Positions 40,632 to 50,012 of a stretch of 64,000 bases of DNA are shown piece after piece. The first letter of the stretch is position 1. Every line of letters starts with the position of its first letter. The translations under genes and the position numbers were made by a program. The notes under the pieces were generated by a model. The model was not told where the DNA came from. It was given only the letters and a program-made list of their open reading frames with translations, and made no database searches. The DNA is from Roseiarcus sp963820095 (GTDB taxonomy: Bacteria; Pseudomonadota; Alphaproteobacteria; Rhizobiales; Beijerinckiaceae), in assembly GCA_963820095.1 (NCBI GenBank), contig CAWFZA010000028.1, positions 194,260 to 258,259 on the forward strand, in the 5' to 3' direction.

Positions 40632-41822
40632 TCACCGGTCGACCTCCCCGAACACGATATCAAGCGAGCCGAGGACCGCGCTGACGTCCGCGAGCATGTG
40701 CTTGCGACACAGAAAATCCATCGCTTGAAGATGGGCGAAGCCGGGCGCGCGAAGTTTGACGCGGTAGGGCTTGTTCGAGCCGTCGGCGATAAGATAAACG
40801 CCAAACTCGCCCTTGGGCGCTTCGACCGCGGCATAAACCTCGCCGGCTGGCACCTTATAGCCTTCGGTGTAGAGTTTGAAATGATGGATAAGCGCCTCCA
40901 TCGACCGCTTCATTTCGGCGCGCCGGGGCGGCGTAACTTTGCCGTCGTCGGTCACGACTGGCCCCTTGCCGCCAGGCGAGTTCAGCTTCTCGCAGCACTG
41001 GCGCATGATCTTTACCGACTGGCGCATCTCTTCCATGCGGATCAGATAGCGATCGTAGCAATCACCGTTCTTGCCGACGGGAATATCGAAATCCATTTCC
41101 TCGTAGCACTCGTACGGCTGGGCCTTGCGCAGATCCCAGGCTGCGCCTGATCCTCGCACCATGACGCCCGAGAAGCCCCATGCCCAGGCGTCCGCCAGCT
41201 TGACGACTCCGATGTCGACATTACGCTGCTTGAAGATTCGATTTCCAGTGAGCAGAGTCTCGAGATCGTCGCAAACCTTAAGGAATGGGTCGCAAAAGGC
41301 CTCGATGTCGTCGATGAGCTTGCGCGGCAAATCCTGGTGCACACCGCCCGGACGAAAGTAGGCCGCGTGCATACGGGAGCCGCTGGCGCGCTCGTAGAAC
41401 ACCATCAGCTTCTCGCGCTCCTCGAAACCCCAAAGGGGCGGCGTCAGCGCGCCGACATCCAGCGCCTGGGTCGTGATCTGGAGCAAATGCGACAATAGGC
41501 GGCCAATCTCGCAGTAGAGCACGCGAATGAGCTGGCCGCGTCGCGGAACCGCAATGCCGAGAAGGCGCTCGACTGCGAGCGCATATGCGTGCTCCTGATT
41601 CATCGGCGCGACATAGTCGAGCCGATCGAGATAGGGCACGTTCTGCAGGTAGGTGCGCGCCTCCATGAGTTTTTCGGTGCCGCGATGCAGGAGCCCAATA
41701 TGCGGGTCCACCCGTTCGACAACCTCGCCGTCAAGCTCGAGCACGAGTCGTAGCACCCCGTGCGCCGCCGGATGCTGGGGCCCAAAGTTGATGGAAAAGT
41801 TGCGCAGGTTTTGATCGTTCAT
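40632..41822 (-). CDS. nuoD: NADH-quinone oxidoreductase subunit D
   Basis: 396 residues. 49-kDa-type subunit that forms the quinone-reduction site with NuoB. Conserved FGPQHPAAHGVLRL at the N-terminus carries the quinone-site His. HIGLLHRGTEKLME, YLDRLDYVAPMNQEH and the C-terminal APGFAHLQAMDFLCRKHMLADV are also present. Separate from nuoC, as expected for alphaproteobacteria. Confidence 0.97.
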   Translation of the reverse strand: MNDQNLRNFSINFGPQHPAAHGVLRLVLELDGEVVERVDPHIGLLHRGTEKLMEARTYLQNVPYLDRLDYVAPMNQEHAYALAVERLLGIAVPRRGQLIRVLYCEIGRLLSHLLQITTQALDVGALTPPLWGFEEREKLMVFYERASGSRMHAAYFRPGGVHQDLPRKLIDDIEAFCDPFLKVCDDLETLLTGNRIFKQRNVDIGVVKLADAWAWGFSGVMVRGSGAAWDLRKAQPYECYEEMDFDIPVGKNGDCYDRYLIRMEEMRQSVKIMRQCCEKLNSPGGKGPVVTDDGKVTPPRRAEMKRSMEALIHHFKLYTEGYKVPAGEVYAAVEAPKGEFGVYLIADGSNKPYRVKLRAPGFAHLQAMDFLCRKHMLADVSAVLGSLDIVFGEVDR

Positions 41823-41833
41823 GACTCGAACAC

Positions 41834-42443
41834 CTATTGCCGATCGTCCCCCTTCGCCTTTTCATCCCCCGGTAACGGCGGCCCCTCCCAGGGGCTCAGG
41901 AAATCAAACTGGCGGAACTCCTGGTTAAGCCGCACCGGATCGTAGCGAACACGCTTTTCCGCATCGTCGTAGCGCACCTCGACGAAACCCGTCATTGGGA
42001 AGTCCTTGCGCAACGGATAGCCCTCGAAGCCATAGTCGGTCAGGATGCGCCGCAAATCCGGATGGCCCTCGAACACGACCCCGAACAGGTCGTATATCTC
42101 TCGCTCGTACCAGTCGGCGCCTGGATAGACGGCGGTGGCGCTCATGACCGCGGTGTCCTCGTCAGTCTCGATTTTGACTCGCACCCGACGGTTCAGCTTC
42201 GGCGAGAGCAGATGGTAGACGACGTCGAACCGCTTCTCGCGCTGCGGATGGTCAACGCCCGAAATATCGATGATTGAAACAAATTGTGCCGATGGGTCAT
42301 CGCGGAGGAATTGGAGCGTCTCCAGTATGCGCGCGAGACCGACGGTTAGCGTCAGCTCGCCAAACTCGAAAGCAGAACTCCACCACCGCGCCGGGGGCCG
42401 CAGCGGCAAGTTGCGCCGCAATAGTCTGAAGTTGGTCGTCCAT
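41834..42443 (-). CDS. nuoC: NADH-quinone oxidoreductase subunit C (frameshifted near start)
   Basis: 30-kDa-type subunit. The core reads FEFGELTLTV, FVSIIDISGVDHPQREKRFDVVYHLLS and the signature ADWYEREIYDLFGVVFEGHPDLRRIL. The proper N-terminus (MDDQLQTIAAQLAAAAPG) is read from the ATG at 42443 in a different frame, and one surplus T at about 42379 separates it from the core. An uninterrupted frame from 42475 exists but gives an unrelated Arg-rich start, which I reject. Confidence 0.9.
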
Positions 42444-42479
42444 CCGCTTAAGTCTCGCCTTCTTCGCTCCCGCAAATCT

Positions 42480-43055
42480 TCAGCGTTCGATCGTTCCTGT
42501 CCGGCGAATTTTCTTCTGCAACATCAATACGCCGTAGAGCAGAGCCTCGGCGGTAGGCGGACAGCCCGGCACATAGATATCAACCGGGACAATGCGGTCG
42601 CATCCGCGCACAACTGAATAGGAATAGTGGTAGTACCCCCCGCCATTCGCGCACGAACCCATCGAGATGACATAGCGCGGCTCTGGCATCTGATCGTAAA
42701 CCTTGCGCAGCGCCGGCGCCATCTTATTGGTCAGTGTGCCCGCCACTATCATCACGTCCGATTGGCGGGGGCTACCGCGGGGCGCAAAGCCAAAACGCTC
42801 AACATCGTAGCGCGGCATCGAGACTTGCATCATCTCGACGGCGCAGCACGCAAGGCCGAATGTCATCCACATCAACGAGCCGGTGCGCGCCCATTGGATA
42901 AGGTCGTCGGCCGTTGTGACGAGAAAGCCTTTGTCGGCGAGCTCGTCGCTGATCAAGCCGAAATACCGGTCTCCTGGCCGGATAGGTCTGCCGGTTAGCG
43001 GATCGAGGAGGTCGGGCGCGGCTTGCGTAACGGTTGGTCCGGCGGTCAATCCCAT
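42480..43055 (-). CDS. nuoB: NADH-quinone oxidoreductase subunit B
   Basis: 191 residues. Holds cluster N2, the last iron-sulfur centre before quinone: the tandem Cys in FGLACCAVEMM, then GSCANGGG and VPGCPPTAEAL. The ATG at 43055 overlaps the nuoA stop by 10 bp and is preferred over 43274, which would read through nuoA. Confidence 0.96.
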   Translation of the reverse strand: MGLTAGPTVTQAAPDLLDPLTGRPIRPGDRYFGLISDELADKGFLVTTADDLIQWARTGSLMWMTFGLACCAVEMMQVSMPRYDVERFGFAPRGSPRQSDVMIVAGTLTNKMAPALRKVYDQMPEPRYVISMGSCANGGGYYHYSYSVVRGCDRIVPVDIYVPGCPPTAEALLYGVLMLQKKIRRTGTIER

Positions 43056-43411
43056 TCCAGCGCTCCCTTTTTCCACTCGTAAACAAATCCGACCGTCAGC
43101 ACCGCCAGAAAGATCATCATCGACCAGAATCCCAATGCGCCCAGATCGTGGAATACGATCGCCCAGGGAAACAGGAAGGCGACTTCGAGATCGAAAATGA
43201 TGAAGAGGAGCGAGACGAGGTAGAAGCGCGCGTCGAAGCGCATGCGAGCATCGTCGAACGGAGGAAAGCCGCACTCGTAGGGCGAAAGCTTTTCGGTGTC
43301 GGGCGCGCGATAGGCGAGGAGAAAAGGCGCAATCAATAGCGCGCCGCTTATGAGGGTGGCGATGATTACGAAGACGACCAGCGGCAGGTAGTCGGAAATA
43401 AGGCTCGGCAT
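43046..43411 (-). CDS. nuoA: NADH-quinone oxidoreductase subunit A
   Basis: 121 residues, three membrane helices. The conserved quinone-site loop is in SPYECGFPPFDDARMRFDARFYLVSLLFIIFDLE. The ATG at 43411 (MPSLISDYLP) is chosen because similarity starts there; a GAGG lies upstream. First gene of the nuo operon. Confidence 0.95.
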   Translation of the reverse strand: MPSLISDYLPLVVFVIIATLISGALLIAPFLLAYRAPDTEKLSPYECGFPPFDDARMRFDARFYLVSLLFIIFDLEVAFLFPWAIVFHDLGALGFWSMMIFLAVLTVGFVYEWKKGALEWD

Positions 43412-44143
43412 GGCCTCGCTCTTCAGATTATCAGTTGCGCGCTGCGTTCGCGCGGCGGACGCCGCGTTCGTCAACGCGTATCGCAGTGCAACCTAGCATG
43501 CAAGGCGAAAGGCTAAGTAACTCCACGCCTCGTCGTTGAAACGCACCGCCTATGTAACCGGGCCTGGCGCGCGTTTGGCGGCGGAAAGGAAGCGCTACGG
43601 GATTCGGTTCATGAGATCGCTTGGCTTTCCCGAGGGGATACGAAAAACGCTTAGTCGAGGGCCGGGATGCTCGATCAAGAAAAATCGTAACTCCACCTCA
43701 TCCCTCAAGGCGCGAAGCAGCCGAATGCCTGCCCAGAGCTTTTCGAAGGGATGCTCAAGAGGAGCATGCGAGACCCGAGCTCTAAGCATTCATCGAGCCG
43801 CCAAGTTTCGCTTCGCCTTGAGGCGCGAGGTGGGGTTGGATCTCATCCGAAGCCCCACCCGGGGCTTACCAGAAACCGACCATTTCTTGCCAAGCCGGCT
43901 GGGAGCTGGTATTGTTTTTCAGAAAATAGCAAAGAAGTCGGGCTTGCACATTTCGTGGCCGACCCGGCTTCGGCCGTCAGGAGAACGACTCGTAAATGGC
44001 GCCGTCACCTATTGAAATCGCCCAAAATGCACACAGTAATCCGCCGCCTCGCGATCGCGGGAAGGAGAATCGAGACTGCGGAGCCCGTGACGCAGGCCTC
44101 GGTCGAGCCGAGGGAACTGAGCGTTGAGGGGACTATCAGAAAA
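43412..44143. other. Intergenic region upstream of nuoA
   Basis: Over 700 bp with no acceptable gene. It holds a strong hairpin, GGTGGGG-tt-GGAT-ctc-ATCC-gaag-CCCCACC (43829-43859), then the third bipartite motif 20 bp further on. The promoter of the nuo operon should lie in the part next to 43411 but is not obvious. Plus-strand frames at 43536-44015 and 43751-44185 lack family features and codon bias. Confidence 0.5.
43880..43928 (+). promoter_or_regulatory. Bipartite motif copy 3, ATTTCTTG-N20-TATTGTTTTTCAGAAA
   Basis: Blocks at 43882-43889 and 43910-43925 with the same 20-base gap as the other two copies. Promoter reading: TTGCCA, 17 bases, TATTGT. Preceded by the CCCCACC hairpin at 43829-43859, which may insulate it from upstream transcription. 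Confidence 0.55.
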
Positions 44144-44220
<77 letters not shown>

Positions 44221-44324
44221 GCGGGAAGACGCCCGATAAGCCAGACGTGTTTCCAAGTCAAGGATCGCAAGCAGCGCCAAACCACGACTTCGGGACCCGG
44301 CCCCTGCGCCGGTGCGGCTACCGA

Positions 44325-44990
44325 TCAGAATTGACTTGTCGCCAACGACCACCGCCGCATTTCATCTCGCGTCAAGACATGAACAGTATCAGGAGGCAGC
44401 AATTCCGCCCTCTTCACCAGGCCGGGGTCTACCCCCATTCGCCGTGCGTAGCGCCCGAGCACGGCGACCATCGGCGGATCGGCGAAACTACGCTGCGCAT
44501 GCGATCCGAAAAGGCCGCCTTCGCTTTCGACAATCGACATTCGATGCAGCCCGACTTCGCTCCCCGGGGGCGCGACGCGGCGCACCGCGCCCATCAGCGC
44601 GTAGACGCAGGCCGACAAGCATTCCCCAACGTACGGTCCGGGATCGCCGTCCGCGTTGAACCGTCCAACGACGCCAGCGATGCGGAGCCCCCGCAGAATG
44701 TGGCCGAAGATCATTGAAGCGACGACGTTGCCGCCGCGGGAGTTGAAAAAAACGATGCGCCGCAATTTGGAGTCCGAGTTGCCAGACTTGAGAAAACTGA
44801 CAAAGGCCTGTGGCGTCTGCGCCTCGATCACGCCGTCGGCTACGATGACATCAGGACAGTGTCGGCCGCACTCGTGGGATGCAAGGGGCGCAACGCGAAA
44901 ACTCATCGGTCGGCCGTGATCCTGAGCCGCAGCCGGCGTGACCATGGCTCCTACGAGGGCCGACGCCGCAGCGAGCACAAACAAGCTCAC
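44325..44990 (-). CDS. Secreted ClpP-like protein (COG3904-like)
   Basis: 221 residues. A signal peptide is evident (SLFVLAAASALVGAMVTPAAAQ). The mature part has RIVFFNSRGGNVVASM, matching the ClpP glycine-rich loop, and GECLSACVYALMGAVRRVA with the putative Ser nucleophile, so a predicted periplasmic serine protease of the ClpP fold. The start is set at GTG 44990. A longer frame to 45194 runs straight through tRNA-Val and is an artefact. Shares its core with the membrane protein at 20567. Substrate unknown. Confidence 0.72.
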   Translation of the reverse strand: MSLFVLAAASALVGAMVTPAAAQDHGRPMSFRVAPLASHECGRHCPDVIVADGVIEAQTPQAFVSFLKSGNSDSKLRRIVFFNSRGGNVVASMIFGHILRGLRIAGVVGRFNADGDPGPYVGECLSACVYALMGAVRRVAPPGSEVGLHRMSIVESEGGLFGSHAQRSFADPPMVAVLGRYARRMGVDPGLVKRAELLPPDTVHVLTRDEMRRWSLATSQF

Positions 44991-45001
44991 CGACCTGAAG
45001 G

Positions 45002-45077
45002 TGGTGGGCAGTGACGGGCTCGAACCGCCGACCCTCTCGGTGTAAACGAGATGCTCTACCAACTGAGCTAACCGCCC
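45002..45077 (-). tRNA. tRNA-Val (UAC)
   Basis: Complete cloverleaf on the minus strand. Acceptor stem GGGCGGT/ACTGCCC, D arm GCTCAGTTGGTAGAGC, anticodon stem CTCGT/ACGAG region with anticodon TAC, T arm GGCGG-TTCGAGC-CCGTC, encoded CCA. Lies between hupB and the secreted protein gene, as in many alphaproteobacteria. Confidence 0.95.
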
Positions 45078-45222
45078 TTGCAGCCGCCGGTCGCGTCGGC
45101 CGGCGGCTGCATGATAACAGGCTAGCGACACGCTCGCCAATCGCCAGGAAGCTCTAACGGCGAACAGCGACCGGCAGATGATCAAGCTCCCCAAGGGGCG
45201 GGGTAACTGCGACGTATTGATC

Positions 45223-45513
45223 TTATTTCTTGGTCGACTTCTTATTGAGGCTCGCCTTCAGAGCGGCGCCGGGCTTGAAGCGCGCGTTTCTCGATGCGGC
45301 AATCTTAATTTCTTTACCGGTCGCGGGATTGCGGCCCTTTCCGGCGGCGCGCTCACGAACAGAGAAAGTGCCAAATCCGACGAGCCGGACTTCCTCGCCT
45401 TTCCTCAGGGTATCGACGATGCCCTCCAGCACGGCCTCGAGCGCGGCCGCGGCGGAAACTTTGGTCAACTCCGCTTCCGTCGCGATATGATCAACGAGCT
45501 CAAGCTTATTCAT
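45223..45513 (-). CDS. hupB: DNA-binding protein HU
   Basis: 96 residues. Small histone-like protein with the HU signature GFGTFSVRERAAGKGRNPATG in the beta-arm, preceded by a helical dimerisation half (MNKLELVDHIATEAELTK). The Lys-rich tail KASLNKKSTKK extends a few residues beyond E. coli HU. Bends and compacts DNA. Downstream of lon, the conserved order. Confidence 0.96.
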   Translation of the reverse strand: MNKLELVDHIATEAELTKVSAAAALEAVLEGIVDTLRKGEEVRLVGFGTFSVRERAAGKGRNPATGKEIKIAASRNARFKPGAALKASLNKKSTKK

Positions 45514-45858
45514 TATCGCCTCTCCGTTCGACTGCGGCGCTCAGTTGCTGCCGCCAATTTTTCAAGTCCGGCACCGCCAACGCCGCCATGAGGGGCAACG
45601 CTTCGCCGCGGCCGCGCGCTCATCCCGTCCGTCCCCCTCGAAGGCGCTCATCGCCGCCCCAAGCAAATCGACAGCAGAGTTCGACCCATAGCTCGCCGTT
45701 TCATGCAAGGAACGCAAGCGTTCGTCGCGGTCAAGGGACAAAAAAGAGCCTAAAACTGGCCCTAGCGCGAAAAAAGCCGCGAATTCCTAGAATTCGCGGC
45801 TTTCATGCAATAGGTCCGATTTGCAACGTGAGGGACGCCCGTTCCCCTCTTCAGGCAG
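45514..45858. other. lon-hupB intergenic region
   Basis: 345 bp holding the lon terminator (45770-45803) and, nearer 45513, the presumed hupB promoter, which I could not pinpoint. No gene seen. Confidence 0.5.
45770..45803 (-). terminator. Rho-independent terminator of lon
   Basis: On the minus strand a 13-bp perfect stem AAGCCGCGAATTC/GAATTCGCGGCTT with a three-base loop is followed by a run of six T. It lies about 55 bp after the lon stop, which is the expected place. Confidence 0.88.
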
Positions 45859-48279
45859 TCAGTGCGCGATTAGACTTTGGCCGTCCTCTTCGGGCGGACC
45901 CGAAGGCGGTGGCGCTGCGACGTCCTCCTCCCAAGCGATCGGCACCGGCTGACGCACAAGCGCGTGCGCGAGCACCTCGTCCATTCGGGAAACGGGCAAG
46001 ATCTCGAGACCATTCTTCACCGAGCTTGGGATCTCGGCCAAATCTTTGATGTTGTCCTCCGGTATCAGCACTTTCTTGATCCCGCCTCTGAGTGCGGCCA
46101 AAAGCTTCTCCTTGAGCCCTCCGATCGGAAGGACCCGCCCGCGCAGCGTAATCTCGCCGGTCATGGCGATGTCGCGCCGCACCGGAACGCCGGTTAGGAT
46201 CGAGACGATGACGGTCGCCATGCCGACGCCAGCGGAAGGCCCGTCCTTCGGGGTTGCGCCCTCCGGCACGTGCACATGGATGTCGCGCCGATCGAACAAC
46301 GGCGGCTCAATCCCGAAATCGACCGCGCGCGAACGCACGTAAGACGCTGCGGCGGAGATCGATTCCTTCATTACGTCCTTAAGATTCCCCGTGACCGTCA
46401 TACGGCCTTTGCCGGGCATCATGACCCCTTCGATCGTCAGCAATTCGCCGCCGACCTCCGTCCAAGCCAGTCCGGTTACGAGTCCGACCTGATCGTCAGC
46501 TTCGATCTCGCCGTAGCGGAACTTTGGCGGGCCAAGAAACTCAGCGACATTCTCGCCATTAACGACGATGACCTTGCTCTTGTGGGTCAGGATCTCCTTG
46601 ACCGCCTTGCGCGCAAGATTGGAAATCTCCCGCTCTAGGTTGCGGACGCCGGCTTCACGCGTGTAGCGCCGAATAAGCTCGGTAACGGCGCTGTCCATAA
46701 CCACCCACTCCTTGGCGTCCAATCCGTGCTTGCTCATCGAATGGGGCAAAAGGTGCCGCTTGGCGATCTCCAGCTTCTCGTCCTCCGTGTAGCCGGCGAT
46801 GCGAATGATCTCCATCCGGTCCATGAGGGCGGGGGGGATGTTGAGGGTGTTGGCGGTTGTCACGAACATGACGCCAGACAGATCATAGTCGACTTCCAGA
46901 TAGTGGTCGTTGAACGTCGAGTTCTGTTCGGGATCGAGCACCTCGAGCAGGGCTGAGGATGGGTCGCCGCGGAAATCCATACCCATCTTGTCGATCTCGT
47001 CGAGCAGAAAAAGCGGATTCGACGTCTTAGCCTTGCGCATCGATTGGATAACCTTGCCTGGCATCGAGCCGATGTAGGTGCGGCGATGGCCACGAATCTC
47101 CGCTTCGTCGCGCACGCCGCCGAGCGACATGCGAACAAATTCGCGGCCCGTGGCTTTCGCGATGGACTTGCCCAGCGAAGTCTTGCCAACGCCCGGCGGC
47201 CCCACGAGACATAAGATCGGCCCGGTCAGCTTATTGGCCCGCTGTTGGACGGCGAGGTATTCGACGATCCGTTCTTTCACTTTATCGAGGCCGAAATGAT
47301 CGGCGTCGAGGATTGTCTGCGCCGTCGGTAGGTCCTTCTTAATCTTCGACCGTTTCTGCCACGGGATGGACAGCAACCAATCGAGATAGTTGCGCACCAC
47401 GGTGGCTTCAGCCGACATCGGCGACATTTGCCTGAGCTTCTTGACCTCGCCTAGGGCCTTCTCGCGCGCTTCCCTCGTCAGTCTCGTCGACTTGATCCGC
47501 TCCTCGAGCTCGGACATTTCATCCTTGCCCTCCTCGTCGCCAAGCTCCTTTTGGATCGCCTTCATCTGCTCGTTGAGATAGTACTCTCGCTGCGTCTTCT
47601 CCATCTGTCGCTTGACGCGCGTGCGGATGCGCTTCTCCACCTGAAGCACCGAAATCTCGCTCTCCATCAGCGCAAGGCACTTCTCGAAGCGCTTTGCGAT
47701 GGATCGCATCTCCAGGATAGCCTGCTTGTCGGAGAGCTTGACCGCGAGATGGGACGCGACTGTGTCGGCAAGTTTGCTGTAGTCATCGATCTGGTTGACC
47801 GCGGTTACGACCTCAGGCGAAATCTTCTTGTTGAGCTTCACGTAGCTCTCAAACTCGGATACGACCGAGCGCGAGAGCGCCTCACCCTCGATTTTTTCAA
47901 TCGGCTCGTCGGCAATCGCCAGGGCCTCGGCCTGGAAAAAACCGTCGCTGGCGATGAACCGCGTCACCTGCGCGCGCGTTGAGCCTTCGACGAGCACTTT
48001 GACCGTGCCATCCGGCAGCTTGAGCAATTGCAGAACGCTTGCCAACGTGCCGGCAAAGAAAATGGCGTCGGGCGCCGGATCGTCGTCGGCCGCGTTCTTT
48101 TGGGTCGCAAGTAGGATCGGCTTGTCCGACTTCATAACCTCTTCAAGCGCACGAATTGACTTCTCGCGCCCGACAAACAAGGGGACGATCATGTGCGGAA
48201 ACACGACGATGTCGCGCAACGGGAGGACGGGATAGACGTCGAGCGTCCCGGGGACAATAGGCTTGTGTTGAGTGGTCAT
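45859..48279 (-). CDS. lon: ATP-dependent protease Lon
   Basis: 806 residues, intact LonA. The N-terminal substrate-recognition domain (YPVLPLRDIVVFPHMIVPLFVGRE) is followed by the AAA+ module with Walker A GPPGVGKTSLGKS near residue 357 and Walker B LFLLDEIDKMG. The protease domain has the Ser-Lys dyad in DGPSAGVGMA (Ser near residue 681) and GGLKEKLLAA. Degrades misfolded and regulatory proteins in the cytosol. A hairpin occupies its leader (48300-48319). Confidence 0.97.
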   Translation of the reverse strand: MTTQHKPIVPGTLDVYPVLPLRDIVVFPHMIVPLFVGREKSIRALEEVMKSDKPILLATQKNAADDDPAPDAIFFAGTLASVLQLLKLPDGTVKVLVEGSTRAQVTRFIASDGFFQAEALAIADEPIEKIEGEALSRSVVSEFESYVKLNKKISPEVVTAVNQIDDYSKLADTVASHLAVKLSDKQAILEMRSIAKRFEKCLALMESEISVLQVEKRIRTRVKRQMEKTQREYYLNEQMKAIQKELGDEEGKDEMSELEERIKSTRLTREAREKALGEVKKLRQMSPMSAEATVVRNYLDWLLSIPWQKRSKIKKDLPTAQTILDADHFGLDKVKERIVEYLAVQQRANKLTGPILCLVGPPGVGKTSLGKSIAKATGREFVRMSLGGVRDEAEIRGHRRTYIGSMPGKVIQSMRKAKTSNPLFLLDEIDKMGMDFRGDPSSALLEVLDPEQNSTFNDHYLEVDYDLSGVMFVTTANTLNIPPALMDRMEIIRIAGYTEDEKLEIAKRHLLPHSMSKHGLDAKEWVVMDSAVTELIRRYTREAGVRNLEREISNLARKAVKEILTHKSKVIVVNGENVAEFLGPPKFRYGEIEADDQVGLVTGLAWTEVGGELLTIEGVMMPGKGRMTVTGNLKDVMKESISAAASYVRSRAVDFGIEPPLFDRRDIHVHVPEGATPKDGPSAGVGMATVIVSILTGVPVRRDIAMTGEITLRGRVLPIGGLKEKLLAALRGGIKKVLIPEDNIKDLAEIPSSVKNGLEILPVSRMDEVLAHALVRQPVPIAWEEDVAAPPPSGPPEEDGQSLIAH

Positions 48280-48299
48280 GGCTGTCCTGAACTTCGCAG

Positions 48300-48331
48300 A
48301 GCGGACTTCCGCGTCCGCTCGCCATTTTTTT
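48300..48331. promoter_or_regulatory. Hairpin in the lon leader with plus-strand T-run
   Basis: Inverted repeat AGCGGAC-TTCCGC-GTCCGCT (48300-48319) is followed on the plus strand by TTTTTTT (48325-48331). As a terminator it would act on plus-strand transcripts, but there is no plus-strand gene upstream. On the minus strand it sits about 20 bp before the lon start and may shape the leader. Function uncertain. Confidence 0.45.
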
Positions 48332-48503
48332 AGCTTTTACAAACCTTCGAGAAAACCCGCCCCAAGAATTCGGACGCGCTTTCGCGAGGGGATACTCACG
48401 CGCACAGCTTTCGGGGTCGAATAGCAGGGAGAACCGATAACCCCCGACCAGAGATGGGCCTGTGCCGCCGAACTTTCAAGCGGCCCATCGACCCAGAGCC
48501 CTA

Positions 48504-49759
48504 TCAGCTCACGCGCTCGGCACGCTCAGCATAAATGTAAAGCGGGCGAGCTTTGCCTTCGACGACCTCGGGGCCAATGACAACTTGTTCGACGCCGTCT
48601 AGGCCTGGCAACTCAAACATCGTGTCAAGCAAGATGCTTTCCATGATCGAACGAAGGCCGCGGGCCCCCGTCCGCCGCTCGATCGCCTTCTTGGCGACCA
48701 CCCCCAGCGCCTCTTCCTGAATTGTTAGGTCGGTGTTCTCCATCTCGAACAGGCGCTGGTATTGCTTGACAAGAGCATTCTTTGGCTCGGTCAGGATCTT
48801 CTTCAAGGCATCCTCGTCGAGATCTTCAAGGGTCGCGATGACTGGTAAACGACCAACAAATTCCGGAATCAGCCCGAACTTCAATAGATCCTCCGGCTCG
48901 ACCTCGCGGAATACTTCGCCCGTGCGTCGGTCGTCGGGCGACTGAACCTTAGCGGAAAAGCCGATCGAGGTGCCCTTGCCGCGCGCCGAGATGATTCGCT
49001 CGAGACCGGAAAAAGCCCCGCCGCAGATGAACAGGATATTGGTCGTGTCAACCTGCAGGAATTCCTGCTGAGGATGCTTGCGGCCGCCCTGCGGGGGAAC
49101 GCTCGCAATCGTACCCTCCATGATCTTGAGCAGCGCCTGCTGCACGCCTTCGCCCGAAACGTCGCGGGTAATCGATGGATTGTCGGACTTGCGGCTGATC
49201 TTGTCGATCTCGTCGATGTAGACGATGCCGCGCTGTGCCCGCTCCACGTTATAGTCGGAAGCTTGCAGCAGTTTTAGGATGATGTTCTCGACATCCTCGC
49301 CGACATAGCCGGCTTCGGTCAGAAGTTCGTGGCGTCGGCCATCGTGAACGGCACGTCGAGGATGCGCGCAAGAGTTTGGGCGAGCAGCGTCTTGCCCGAA
49401 CCTGTCGGTCCGATTAGCAGAATGTTCGATTTCGCCAGCTCAACATCGCCATGCTTAGTGGCGTGATTAAGTCGTTTATAGTGATTGTGGACCGCGACCG
49501 ATAGAACCCGCTTGGCTTGGGGCTGGCCGATCACGTAGTCATCAAGAACCTTGCATATCTCGCGAGGAGTGGGGATGCCGTCTTTGCTTTTGACAAGGGC
49601 GGTCTTGCTCTCCTCGCGGATGATGTCCATGCACAATTCAACGCATTCATCGCAGATAAAGACGGTCGGCCCGGCGATGAGCTTGCGAACTTCATGCTGG
49701 CTCTTGCCGCAGAACGAGCAATAGAGCGTATTTTTGGCGTCGCCTTCGGCCTTGGCCAT
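48504..49759 (-). CDS. clpX: ATP-dependent Clp protease ATP-binding subunit ClpX (frameshifted)
   Basis: AAA+ unfoldase that feeds ClpP, about 420 residues when joined. N-terminal zinc-binding domain: YCSFCGKSQHEV and FICDECVELC. Walker A GPTGSGKTLLAQTLA and Walker B IVYIDEIDKI, sensor and IGF-loop regions (ISARGKGTSIGF) follow. The frame is lost at 49310-49320, where expected DATTLTEAGYVGEDV reads DATNF-stop. TEAGYVGEDVENIILKLLQ continues in another frame, consistent with two extra bases (A and T). The ATG at 49759 has GGAGA upstream. In Caulobacter clpX is essential, supporting assembly error. Confidence 0.93.
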
Positions 49760-50012
49760 TGCTTTTCTCCATTTAGGCCGCTCCCGCCGGAGCGAGTCGT
49801 CAAACGCCTGACCGAGCAGCCTAACCAAACCACCCTAACGAAACGTAGCCTTCGCGACTGCCTGTATTTCTCTTCAGTCCGCCCCCTTTGGGTCAGACTG
49901 GGGATTTGACAAGCAACCACCAAATTATACGCAAAATCAAGGCCACTCCGCAAAATTTGTCGCGGCCGACCGCCAAAGCCAGAAAAAACCCGCAGCTCGG
50001 CTGGCCTCGCGG

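Noticed and set aside
42444..42475. Upstream start for nuoC giving an Arg-rich N-terminus
   Set aside because: The genuine MDDQLQT start is found at 42443 in another frame, so the uninterrupted frame is an artefact of one surplus base.
44991..45194. Upstream extension of the secreted ClpP-like gene
   Set aside because: Runs through tRNA-Val and yields the well-known false peptide of translated tRNA genes.
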